This document shows, piece after piece, positions 9,163 through 17,575 of a DNA stretch of 64,000 nt. The stretch covers positions 1,446,001 to 1,510,000 of the forward strand of contig NZ_CP058258.1 of NCBI RefSeq assembly GCF_013394695.1, given 5' to 3'. The number at the start of each line of letters is the position of its first letter. Within the stretch, counting starts at the first letter, position 1. The DNA is from Streptococcus sp. oral taxon 061 (GTDB lineage: Bacteria > Bacillota > Bacilli > Lactobacillales > Streptococcaceae). The notes beneath the pieces were generated by a model that saw only the letters and a program-made list of their open reading frames with translations, was not told where the DNA came from and did not search any database. The position numbers and the translations under genes were made by a program.

Positions 9163-9804
9163 ATGAAACAGTTTTTAAAAGTCATCTTGATTATTTCTGG
9201 TTGCTTCTGTCTTTTTGTAACCCTAGCTTTTCTACTTGTGGCCAATCTTTTCAAGGCCTCATCAAGTGACATTCGAGAAGGAAATGAAACCTTAAAACAA
9301 ATCTTTATCTCCCTTGACCTGCCTCCTGAGAAAGTTGAATCAAACGGACACTATCAATACGAGGGGGGAGGCTTGGATTTTTATGTGACTTTTTCAGATG
9401 AGGTTATCAATAGCCACCCTGTCCTGAAAGAAAGTCCAAACCTCACTAAAAACCGACTCAAAGTCTATGTCCTACAGGCAGGTGATATTTCCTATAGAAA
9501 AGTAGAAGATAATTTGTTTAATCATGGTTTATTCCAGTTTTTAGAGGAGGAAGGCGAGAAATATTTCCGAGAAAACGGAAAGAAATCACATTCTTCTTAC
9601 ACAATTCTAACTTTGAAGGATTCGGAAAGCATGAAAAAGGGAATCGCATTCTATGAAAAAGCTTTGACCTTGGTGGATATCCAGGATAATTCGGCGATTA
9701 AGCACATTGATACCGTAACTGTGAAACCCGGCAAAGAATCAGAACTCAAGCAACTCATCCAGGAAATGGATAAAGCCGGCTTGCTCATTCAAAAGTATAA
9801 ATAG
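9163..9804 (+). CDS. Membrane-anchored protein of unknown function
   Basis: A 213-residue protein that I do not recognise. Residues 5-30 form one strong hydrophobic segment, and the rest is a soluble, probably extracytoplasmic domain rich in charged residues with the tract EGGGLDFYVTF. The sequence IISGC at 11-15 looks like a lipobox, but it is followed by more hydrophobic residues rather than a soluble linker, so a simple membrane anchor is more likely than a lipoprotein. It has a good SD (GGGAGG) and lies 85 nt after the preceding gene; the gap holds a small AGGAAAG/CTTTCCT hairpin without a T-run. A strong terminator follows. Confidence 0.75.
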   Translation: MKQFLKVILIISGCFCLFVTLAFLLVANLFKASSSDIREGNETLKQIFISLDLPPEKVESNGHYQYEGGGLDFYVTFSDEVINSHPVLKESPNLTKNRLKVYVLQAGDISYRKVEDNLFNHGLFQFLEEEGEKYFRENGKKSHSSYTILTLKDSESMKKGIAFYEKALTLVDIQDNSAIKHIDTVTVKPGKESELKQLIQEMDKAGLLIQKYK

Positions 9805-9855
9805 TAGACTAACTGGAAAATGATTTTCTGAAGCTAAATTTTTCAAGATAACACA

Positions 9856-9880
9856 AAAAGAGCCAATCGGCTCTTTTGTT
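9856..9880. terminator. Bidirectional terminator between the 9163 gene and dnaJ
   Basis: AAAAGAGCC/GGCTCTTTT, a perfect 9-bp stem with loop AATC. T-runs follow on both strands (GTTTTATT on plus, TTGTG on minus), so it serves the convergent 9163 gene and dnaJ. Confidence 0.9.
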
Positions 9881-11017
9881 TTATTCACCTTCGAAGGCAT
9901 CCTTAATATGGTCAAAGAAGCCTTTTTTCTTTGGATTAACTTTCAAATCACCTGCAGCTGCGAATTCTTTCAAGGCTGCTTTTTGACGTTCGTTCAAGCC
10001 TGTTGGAGTCACGACATTAACAGTGACATATTGGTCACCAACAGCACCACCACGTAGGCTCGGAGCTCCCTTACCACGTAGGCGGAATCGTTTACCGGTT
10101 TGAGTTCCCTCTGGAATCACTAATTCAACATCACCGTGAACAGTTGGGATATCTACAGTATCACCAAGAGTTGCTTGGACGATATTGAGGTTTAACTTGT
10201 AGAAAATAGTTGTTCCTTCACGTTCAAATTTGTCGCTCGGCTCAACATTAACAACAACATACAAGTCACCGTATGGTCCGCCGTTAAATCCAGCCTCCCC
10301 TTGACCAGCTAGACGAATTTGTTGACCAGTTTCGACACCTGCTGGAATTTTTACATGGACACTGTGGGCTTGTTTTTCATGACCTGTTCCATGACAAGTT
10401 GTACATGGATCTTTGATTTCTTTTCCACGACCATGACAGACATCACAGGTTACTTGGCGACGCATCATACCAAGCGGTGTTTGAGTATCGACGTTGATAA
10501 CACCAGAACCGTGACAGCGTCCACAAGTAACTGGACTTGTTCCAGGCTTAGCACCAGATCCGTTACAAGTACGACAGCTAGCTTCACGATTGTATTTGAC
10601 TTCTTTTTCAGTACCAAAGATGGCTTCTTCAAAAGTCAAATTGACGCGATATTGGAGGTCATCCCCTTGACGAGGTGCGTTTGGATTGCGAGAAGAACCG
10701 CCTCCGCCGAAAAAACTTGAGAAGATATCTTCAAAGCCACCAAAGCCTCCTGCACCATCGAAGCCACCGAAACCGCCTGCACCACCAAAGCCACCATTGG
10801 CACCAGCAGCACCATATTGGTCGTAAGCAGCACGTTTTTGTTCGTCACTTAAGGTCTCATAAGCTTCTTGAACTTCCTTGTACTTGTCCTCAGCACCAGG
10901 CTCCTTGTTGATATCTGGGTGATATTTTTTAGATAATTTCCGATAGGCTTTCTTGATTTCATCCTGAGATGCATTCTTTGAAACGCCCAAACGGTCATAA
11001 AATTCAGTATTGTTCAT
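9881..11017 (-). CDS. dnaJ: Chaperone DnaJ (Hsp40)
   Basis: DnaJ delivers substrates to DnaK and stimulates its ATPase. The 378 residues show, in order, the J domain with HPD at 33-35, a Gly/Phe-rich region (about 72-110), four CxxCxGxG zinc motifs ([32 protein letters not shown]), and the two C-terminal beta domains. The start [11 protein letters not shown] matches streptococcal DnaJ. No Shine-Dalgarno sequence is visible in the 20 nt before this ATG, and no CIRCE was found upstream. Unlike many genomes, dnaJ is not directly behind dnaK: a PfpI gene and a 114-bp tandem repeat lie between them. Confidence 0.97.
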   Translation of the reverse strand: MNNTEFYDRLGVSKNASQDEIKKAYRKLSKKYHPDINKEPGAEDKYKEVQEAYETLSDEQKRAAYDQYGAAGANGGFGGAGGFGGFDGAGGFGGFEDIFSSFFGGGGSSRNPNAPRQGDDLQYRVNLTFEEAIFGTEKEVKYNREASCRTCNGSGAKPGTSPVTCGRCHGSGVINVDTQTPLGMMRRQVTCDVCHGRGKEIKDPCTTCHGTGHEKQAHSVHVKIPAGVETGQQIRLAGQGEAGFNGGPYGDLYVVVNVEPSDKFEREGTTIFYKLNLNIVQATLGDTVDIPTVHGDVELVIPEGTQTGKRFRLRGKGAPSLRGGAVGDQYVTVNVVTPTGLNERQKAALKEFAAAGDLKVNPKKKGFFDHIKDAFEGE

Positions 11018-11058
11018 ACAAGATACTAAGAGCGAACAGAAAGCGACTGAAATTTAGG

Positions 11059-11093
11059 AAACCGACAAGAAATCCTGATTTCTTAGGTGGTTT
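11059..11093 (-). promoter_or_regulatory. Large hairpin 40 nt upstream of dnaJ
   Basis: AAGAAATC/GATTTCTT (8 bp, 2-nt turn) is extended, across a 3x4 internal loop, by AAACC/GGTTT (5 bp). It lies between the tandem repeats and the dnaJ start and has no U-tract. It may affect dnaJ expression or be the edge of a repeat element; function unknown. Confidence 0.5.
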
Positions 11094-11120
11094 ATCTAAT
11101 TTCCAAGCTTTCCGCTCGAG

Positions 11121-11382
11121 TTCAATTCCCCGAACGCTCTTTGTTCCTTTCTATTGATGTTGTAAATCAAACCACGATGTAGGTCGGGTTCAATTCCTTT
11201 CTTTCATATTGAGTAAGAAACTTTAGAGCTCGGCTTCAATTCCCCGAACACTCTTTGTTCCTTTCTATTGATGTTGTGAATCAAACCACGATTTAGGTCG
11301 GGTTCAGTTCCTTTCTTTCATATTGAGTAAGAAACTTTAGAGCACGGGTTCAATTCCCCGAACACTCTTTGTTCCTTTCTAT
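11121..11382. repeat. 114-bp tandem repeat, about 2.3 copies
   Basis: Copies begin at 11121, 11235 and 11349 (the last is cut after about 34 bp), each opening with TTCAATTCCCCGAAC on the plus strand. The two full copies differ at only a handful of positions. On the minus strand the period equals 38 codons, and each copy carries AGAAAGGAAC followed by a GTG (GCG in the copy nearest dnaJ) opening a short frame VFGELxPxSKVSYSI and a stop. All the codon differences I see between copies change the amino acid, which argues against a selected peptide. The 382-bp stretch 11018-11399 holds nothing else I can call besides the hairpin at 11059-11093. Confidence 0.85.
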
Positions 11383-11399
11383 AATTTTTATGTAAATCT

Positions 11400-12032
11400 T
11401 CAGAGGCTGTTTTCTATACTTCGCTTCACTTGATCAAACTCTTGGTCTGATAGAGTAAATATCAAATCCTCTTCTGAGTAGTCGTTTCGTTCTTTAAAAT
11501 AGTTGTCCGTATTAGCTGCCAAGCCTAAACTTAGAATCACTTTTCTTGCAAACTCTTGATGGGCAAAACCGATAGCCGTAATGATCTGTTTATCTTGCAC
11601 AAGAACTTTCGGTTGGAAATTTTCACGTGGAAGAAATTCAAAATAGTCAAAGAAGTTTTGCCAAATTCCACCTGTAAATTTCGTGTCCTTCAACAGACCT
11701 GCTTTCGCTAATAAAAGAGGCGCTGAAGAAATGGCTGCAATGAGGATATCTTGCTCACCAAGATCCCTCAAGAACGAAATCAATTTCTCATCCTGTAGGG
11801 CAGGGCCTATATTGACCATTCCTGGCAAAATCACGCAAGAATACTCTTCTATACAGATTTGATCTAGTGTTTTAGTTGGTTGACAGGGCAAGCCATCCTC
11901 AGAGACCACCATCGAATGATCTGAAGCGGCATAATCAATCATGACGTCAAAAGACAGAGCTAAAGTACTTGTTAAAGCGGTTATCTCATAGAGAGAAAAA
12001 TTAGGATAAATGATACAAAGTACTTTTTTCAT
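11400..12032 (-). CDS. DJ-1/PfpI family protein with Ser at the nucleophile position
   Basis: A 210-residue member of the DJ-1/PfpI (class I glutamine amidotransferase-like) superfamily: VLCIIYPNFSLYEIT at the N-terminus, VILPGMVNIG near 67-76 and the elbow AAISSAPLLLAKAGLL near 99-114, followed by TGGIWQNF. The family normally has Cys in AICAAP at this elbow; here Ser102 replaces it, so the usual cysteine chemistry is doubtful. I start at the ATG at 12032 because AGAGG lies 9 nt before it; the ATG three codons earlier has no spacing from that SD. It lies between dnaK and dnaJ on the same strand, with a terminator before it. Function unknown. Confidence 0.85.
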   Translation of the reverse strand: MKKVLCIIYPNFSLYEITALTSTLALSFDVMIDYAASDHSMVVSEDGLPCQPTKTLDQICIEEYSCVILPGMVNIGPALQDEKLISFLRDLGEQDILIAAISSAPLLLAKAGLLKDTKFTGGIWQNFFDYFEFLPRENFQPKVLVQDKQIITAIGFAHQEFARKVILSLGLAANTDNYFKERNDYSEEDLIFTLSDQEFDQVKRSIENSL

Positions 12033-12053
12033 ACGCAACATCCTCTATTTTAC

Positions 12054-12083
12054 CGAAAAACAGAGGCTGGGTTGCAACCTCTG
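12054..12083 (-). terminator. Terminator upstream of the PfpI gene
   Basis: On the minus strand CAGAGG/CCTCTG (6 bp, 11-nt loop including TTGCAA) is followed by TTTTTC. It lies 22 nt before the PfpI start and is a second stop signal for transcripts coming from dnaK. Confidence 0.7.
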
Positions 12084-12098
12084 GATTTCTTCTTATAC

Positions 12099-12189
12099 TT
12101 ACTAGTTTAAAAACTAGTAATGCTGAATTGAGTTTCGGATTAAAGGAATCCTAAAATCTCGGAACCTTTCTTTATTTCAGGAGGTTCCG
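12099..12189. repeat. Cluster of three inverted repeats between dnaK and the PfpI gene
   Basis: Three inverted repeats sit in 91 bp: TTACTAGTTT/AAACTAGTAA (12099-12120, perfect 10-bp arms, AA loop), GGATT/AATCC (12137-12151) and CGGAACC/GGTTCCG (12160-12189, 16-nt loop). None has a T-run. The first is a typical shape for a dimeric regulator site or a compact hairpin. The function is unknown. Confidence 0.6.
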
Positions 12190-12190
12190 C

Positions 12191-12212
12191 TAAAACAATC
12201 CACTGGATTGTT

Positions 12213-12215
<3 letters not shown>
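12191..12215 (-). terminator. Terminator of the hrcA-grpE-dnaK operon
   Basis: TAAAACAATCC/GGATTGTTTTA, a perfect 11-bp stem with a 3-nt loop. It begins at the dnaK stop codon (the stem's first TAA is the stop) and ends in TTTTAG on the minus strand. Confidence 0.85.
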
Positions 12216-14048
<1,833 letters not shown>

Positions 14049-14076
14049 TTAAATTTTATATTCTATTTTTCTTTTT

Positions 14077-14190
14077 GATACTCTCCTTAGGTGGCGGCGC
14101 CGTCAGAGCTTAACTTCGTTAATCTCTTTGACTAAACTTTGAGCCTAAGGTCTCAAAGTTTGCGCAAATAGCGCCACGGCGAAGAGTATC
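14077..14190. mobile_element. 114-bp palindromic (MITE- or BOX-like) element between grpE and dnaK
   Basis: The element is bounded by GATACTCT (14077-14084) and AGAGTATC (14183-14190). Inside, GTGGCG (14091-14096) pairs with CGCCAC (14172-14177), and a perfect 10-bp hairpin AAACTTTGAG/CTCAAAGTTT (14134-14161) and a small TTAAC/GTTAA hairpin (near 14110-14122) follow. The minus strand begins GATACTCTTCG, like the start of the pneumococcal BOX repeat, but the interior does not match BOX as I remember it. No convincing target-site duplication is visible. The remaining 253-bp gap (14037-14289) holds no gene; a weaker hairpin lies near 14193-14217. Confidence 0.55.
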
Positions 14191-14289
14191 GCCAATGGTT
14201 CGCTTCGCTCACTATTGCAAAGCTGAATAATTTTTTATCTTTCTTCATAGTTTTCTGTCGTTTCGGACAAGGTTTTTAAGTTCTCTAGA

Positions 14290-14805
14290 CTAGTTGTAGA
14301 CAACTACCATAGCCGGTCTTAGGATGCGGTCATGGAGTTTGTAGCCTTTTTGAAAGACTTGTGCGATGGTGTCAGCTGGATGCTCATCATCAGCTGGGAC
14401 TGTTTGAATAGCCATATGGTAGTTATGGTCAAACTCTCCATCAGCTGCGATTTCCTCGATTCCTTCTTCTTTCAGAGCATGAATCAAACTTTCTTGGACC
14501 ATTTCCAAGCCCTTCTTCACATCATCTGTCAAGCCTTCAACGGCAAGAGCGCGTTCAAGGTTATCAAGCGATGGCAAAATTGCTTTTGCCAAATCTTGGC
14601 TGCGATAGCGTTGCAAGAGTTGACGCTCTTCATTGGCACGACGCTGAATGTTTTGCATTTCTGCGTGGGCACGAAGATATTTGTTTTCAAACTCCTCGGC
14701 ACGTTCATTAGCCAAGTCCAATTCCAACTTCTCGGGAGTTGTTTCTTCAGCTGTTTCCACAACTTCCTCTTCTTTTACTTCTTTATTTTTTATATCTTGG
14801 GCCAT
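14290..14805 (-). CDS. grpE: Nucleotide exchange factor GrpE
   Basis: GrpE releases ADP from DnaK. I take the start at [14 protein letters not shown], 171 residues, because AAAGGAGG lies 5-6 nt before this ATG and pneumococcal GrpE begins the same way; an upstream ATG 24 nt earlier would lack an SD. The N-terminus is acidic and disordered, followed by a long dimerising helix ([20 protein letters not shown]) and the C-terminal beta domain ending in [20 protein letters not shown]. It lies between hrcA (26-nt gap) and dnaK in the CIRCE-controlled operon. Confidence 0.96.
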   Translation of the reverse strand: MAQDIKNKEVKEEEVVETAEETTPEKLELDLANERAEEFENKYLRAHAEMQNIQRRANEERQLLQRYRSQDLAKAILPSLDNLERALAVEGLTDDVKKGLEMVQESLIHALKEEGIEEIAADGEFDHNYHMAIQTVPADDEHPADTIAQVFQKGYKLHDRILRPAMVVVYN

Positions 14806-14831
14806 TTTCGCCTCCTTTAATGATTTCAATC

Positions 14832-15866
14832 TTAATTCACTTCATAGTGATTGCTGCTGAGATAGCGGTAAAAATCCGTCAACTTCATGGTCAAAACTCG
14901 ATTGACAACGTTGAGTTGATTGACCAATTGTTGATAATCCAGATTAACTGGACCAATAATCGCAAGGATTCCAAACCCACGATAGGGAATCAGGAACTTA
15001 CTGCTAATTACTGCTAAGTCAGCAAGACAAGATTCTTGGCTATCCGCAACTCGGACACTTTGCATCTGGTCGCCAATCAGATTCTCTCGAATTTCCAAAG
15101 CTACCTTTTGTGGCTGATCAAAAAATTGATAGGCCGCTAAATTAGCGAAATTCAAAAGATTGACTTTGCCAGAAACCACGATATTTTCATTGAACATTTC
15201 TTTGAAGATATGCTCAATAAGATCCATAACGTTATCCGTTGTTGTGAAGTAACGTTGGATAATTTGCGGAATCTCTGTCCGAATCTTGTAGTGAATATCC
15301 AAAACAGTCTGATCCAGGAAACGTTCTTGAATCATGGTCTTGAGGCGATTTAAATCCTCCTGCAAGAAATTTCTCGGAATCAAAAACTGACTGGTAACTG
15401 TTCTAGACTCATCAAGCGTAAAAACAGCAAGAGCTGTATGTTGCCCGAGGACAACAATATCAAAAGCTGTTAGCTTCTGCCTACTTGGTTCAACATCCAG
15501 CGCTACAACCGTACAACCACTCAAGTCTGACAAGATTTTCGTTGCCTCTTGAAGAATATCCTCAAGCTTGAAGAATTCTTGATCAAAGGCTTTTACAATC
15601 TCATAAACTTGATTTTCAGCTAAACGGTCAAAGGATAGGGAGTGTTTGACATAGTATTGAAAACCAGCCACACTCGGCATACGACCACTGGAAGTATGAG
15701 CCTTTTCAAGTAAACCTTGCTTTTCTAAAACTGCCATATCATTTCGAATGGTAGCACTACTAGAGTTGATAGACTCTTGCAAGGCCTTAGATCCAACAGG
15801 TTCGTGCGTTTTGGTAAAGATGTCAATAATCAGATTTAAAATATTCTGCTGACGTTCTGTAACCAT
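14832..15866 (-). CDS. hrcA: Heat-inducible transcription repressor HrcA
   Basis: HrcA represses class I heat-shock genes by binding CIRCE. The 344-residue protein has the N-terminal winged helix ([33 protein letters not shown]), the HTSSGRMPS motif near residue 58-65, and the GAF-like C-terminal domain ending near [17 protein letters not shown]. It is the first gene of hrcA-grpE-dnaK. Two CIRCE sites surround its promoter, so it represses itself. Confidence 0.96.
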   Translation of the reverse strand: MVTERQQNILNLIIDIFTKTHEPVGSKALQESINSSSATIRNDMAVLEKQGLLEKAHTSSGRMPSVAGFQYYVKHSLSFDRLAENQVYEIVKAFDQEFFKLEDILQEATKILSDLSGCTVVALDVEPSRQKLTAFDIVVLGQHTALAVFTLDESRTVTSQFLIPRNFLQEDLNRLKTMIQERFLDQTVLDIHYKIRTEIPQIIQRYFTTTDNVMDLIEHIFKEMFNENIVVSGKVNLLNFANLAAYQFFDQPQKVALEIRENLIGDQMQSVRVADSQESCLADLAVISSKFLIPYRGFGILAIIGPVNLDYQQLVNQLNVVNRVLTMKLTDFYRYLSSNHYEVN

Positions 15867-15893
15867 CTCGCTACTCCTCTCTGATAGATCTTT

Positions 15894-15920
15894 TTAGCAC
15901 TCGACACATCCAAGTGCTAA
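15894..15920 (-). promoter_or_regulatory. CIRCE operator 2 (downstream of the hrcA promoter)
   Basis: TTAGCACTC-N9-AAGTGCTAA on the plus strand: one mismatch to the CIRCE consensus TTAGCACTC-N9-GAGTGCTAA. It overlaps the expected transcription start and lies 27 nt before the hrcA ATG. Confidence 0.9.
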
Positions 15921-15931
15921 CTTATGATTCT

Positions 15932-15959
15932 ATTATACACCCTTAGTAAAGAATGTCAA
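15932..15959 (-). promoter_or_regulatory. Promoter of hrcA-grpE-dnaK
   Basis: Minus-strand TTGACA (15954-15959) and TATAAT (15932-15937), both perfect, with 16-bp spacing. A CIRCE lies on each side. Confidence 0.9.
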
Positions 15960-15975
15960 GACAAAAACTCAAAAA

Positions 15976-16002
15976 TTAGCACTCTTTTAACAAGAGTGCT
16001 AA
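15976..16002 (-). promoter_or_regulatory. CIRCE operator 1 (upstream of the hrcA promoter)
   Basis: A perfect CIRCE, TTAGCACTC-N9-GAGTGCTAA, 16 bp upstream of the -35. The same inverted repeat could also act as a hairpin at the end of the DUF2812 transcript (gene stop at 16027). Confidence 0.95.
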
Positions 16003-16026
16003 AAATCAGTCTGAGGACCTAAAAAA

Positions 16027-16539
16027 TCATCTTACATTCTCAAGATATTTCTTTTTAAGTCTGTAAAAACTATAGATTAGGTAAGAAATCATGAGGGCAT
16101 AAAGGGCAAAAATAAGGAAGAAAGATTGAGAGAGACTTTCGCGAAACAAGCTCATACAAATAACTAGACCGCCAGAGATAGAAACTGTAGATGTACGAAG
16201 TCTAGATTTCACATCAGCCCATTGAAGACGATTGTCCACGAAAGATTGATCATTTAAATCTACATCACAAGTTACTTTTCGAAAAATAGAATAAGAACAA
16301 TTTTCCACAAATTCCCATCCTCTATCCTTAATACTTTGTAAATCTACCTCATTTTTTCTAAGGTAGCTAGTATTCCACACACGGTAAATCACATCATCTG
16401 GTTGGCATTGTTCAAAATAGAAAAAGCCAAAACGATTCGATTTAAATTTCCAACCTTTCAAATGCATCTCATGCAAATAATCTTCTACCTTATCCAAATC
16501 AAAAATGGTAAACATTCGAAATTGTACTTTGCTATTCAT
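16027..16539 (-). CDS. DUF2812 membrane protein (second in PadR operon)
   Basis: A 170-residue protein with the DUF2812 pattern: an N-terminal soluble part (FTIFDLDKVEDYLHEMHLKGWKF, FYFEQCQPDDVIYRVWN), then two hydrophobic segments near residues 120-158. DUF2812 proteins have no known activity and usually travel with PadR regulators in Firmicutes, as here. It is a diverged paralogue of the preceding gene (16561), with the same FEQCQP/FEKCQP core. It starts 21 nt after that gene ends. Confidence 0.8.
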   Translation of the reverse strand: MNSKVQFRMFTIFDLDKVEDYLHEMHLKGWKFKSNRFGFFYFEQCQPDDVIYRVWNTSYLRKNEVDLQSIKDRGWEFVENCSYSIFRKVTCDVDLNDQSFVDNRLQWADVKSRLRTSTVSISGGLVICMSLFRESLSQSFFLIFALYALMISYLIYSFYRLKKKYLENVR

Positions 16540-16560
16540 TGTCTAACCTCCAAAATGGTT

Positions 16561-17139
16561 TTATTTATCAGATAATTCTTTCCACTTTTGAAACAATCTC
16601 CAAAAAATATAAGAAATCTGAATCGCGAAAACTATCAATAAAGTACAGTCTATGATAACAATCAAAAACATTCCCCAACTGAAAGAACTACCTCCACTGA
16701 CAAACTTTGAGAAAACCGGTAGTAGCGCTAAAAAGAGAAGCAAAATAGGAAGCATCCGCATTGTTAAAATCTTCTTGACCATTGCTAACTTCCCGACCGC
16801 GTCATTATAAATTTCAAACTCGGCATCCGACTCAACTCCAGAATAAGGCTTTCTAAAGTAGGAAAAACCATTAAAGTCTGTAATATGCTCCCACCCACAA
16901 TCTTTAAATAGTTGTAAATAGGAAGCTCTCTCTGACTTTTTCATAGGATAAAAGTCCAACTGATAAACCACCTGCTCCGGTTGGCACTTTTCAAAAGTAT
17001 ACTTAACCGCAACTACTAAGTTAGAGTAACTTACTTCCTTAAGTTTCCAGCCCTGAGCATGCATTTCTCCGAGATAGAGAGCCTCTCTATCATAATCCGC
17101 AATGGTAGCAATTCTATAAACAACTTTCTTTTCCATCAA
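16561..17139 (-). CDS. DUF2812 membrane protein (first in PadR operon)
   Basis: A 192-residue DUF2812 protein. The soluble N-terminal half contains YLGEMHAQGWKLKEV and FEKCQPEQVVYQLDFYP; two hydrophobic segments near 130-150 and 155-180 suggest a membrane hairpin at the C-terminus. Its start overlaps the padR stop by 4 nt (17136-17139), so it is coupled to the regulator. By analogy with other PadR-DUF2812 pairs it may be the target that PadR silences; the trigger is unknown. Confidence 0.82.
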   Translation of the reverse strand: MMEKKVVYRIATIADYDREALYLGEMHAQGWKLKEVSYSNLVVAVKYTFEKCQPEQVVYQLDFYPMKKSERASYLQLFKDCGWEHITDFNGFSYFRKPYSGVESDAEFEIYNDAVGKLAMVKKILTMRMLPILLLFLALLPVFSKFVSGGSSFSWGMFLIVIIDCTLLIVFAIQISYIFWRLFQKWKELSDK

Positions 17140-17456
17140 AGCTCCTCCCGACTGTTTCTATAGAGCCGCTCAATACGTTTCAACTCAATCTCTAAAACTT
17201 TTCGACCCAAGTCTGTTATCTGATAGATTTTACGTTTTTCCTCTTCTCGAACAAAGGAAACCAAACCATCTTTTTCCATCTTCGATAGGGTTCCATACAT
17301 AGTTCCAGGACTAATGGATACTTGCGAATCTGTCATCTCTTTGACCTTTTGTGTAATACCATAACCATGGTTCTCCTTTTGCAGACAGAACAGAATATAA
17401 AAACCCGTTTCAGTCATGGGAAGGTAAACCCGCCTAATCTTATCTGTTAATTCCAT
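17136..17456 (-). CDS. PadR family transcriptional regulator
   Basis: A 106-residue PadR-type winged-helix protein: TETGFYILFCLQKENHGYGI (helix 1-2), VSISPGTMYGTLSKMEKDGLV (recognition helix region) and a wing EEKRKIYQITDLG, then a short dimerisation helix. It is the first gene of a three-gene operon with two DUF2812 genes. SD AGGAGG lies before the ATG. The promoter overlaps a duplicated 15-bp site that is a likely autoregulatory operator. Confidence 0.92.
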   Translation of the reverse strand: MELTDKIRRVYLPMTETGFYILFCLQKENHGYGITQKVKEMTDSQVSISPGTMYGTLSKMEKDGLVSFVREEEKRKIYQITDLGRKVLEIELKRIERLYRNSREEL

Positions 17457-17481
17457 TTAATCAGACCTCCTATTCAGTTCG

Positions 17482-17520
17482 ATATATCGCACCTCGTTAT
17501 ATAAAATATATCACACCTCG
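17482..17520 (-). promoter_or_regulatory. Duplicated operator-like site at the padR promoter
   Basis: ATATATCGCACCTCG (17482-17496) and ATATATCACACCTCG (17506-17520) match at 14 of 15 positions with a 24-bp period. One copy covers the -10 and spacer, and the other follows the transcription start, the expected layout for autorepression by PadR. Confidence 0.65.
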
Positions 17521-17533
17521 ATATAAAATGCAA
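17505..17533 (-). promoter_or_regulatory. Promoter of the padR-DUF2812 operon
   Basis: Minus-strand TTGCAT (17528-17533) and TATATT (17505-17510), spaced 17 bp. Confidence 0.65.
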
Positions 17534-17564
17534 GAAAAAAAGATTGTCCTCACGGACAATCTTT
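17534..17564 (-). terminator. Terminator of glnRA
   Basis: AAAGATTGTCC/GGACAATCTTT, a perfect 11-bp stem with a 4-nt loop, followed on the minus strand by a T-run. It lies 12 nt after the glnA stop and abuts the padR -35. Confidence 0.9.
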
Positions 17565-17575
17565 CTGATTTATCA

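Noticed and set aside
11121-11348. A real repeated peptide gene in the 114-bp units
   Set aside because: Each unit has a stop codon, the copy nearest dnaJ lost its GTG, and the codon differences I see are all amino-acid changing.
11018-11399. A degenerate tRNA or T-arm array, because of GGGTTCAATTCCCC-like sequences
   Set aside because: The T-arm-like string is there, but no acceptor, D- or anticodon arms can be folded around it, and the copies differ where a T stem would need pairing. Recorded as a tandem repeat only.
14077-14190. A standard BOX element
   Set aside because: Only the outer ATACTCTTCG-like edge matches BOX as I recall it; the inner boxA/B/C pattern is not present.
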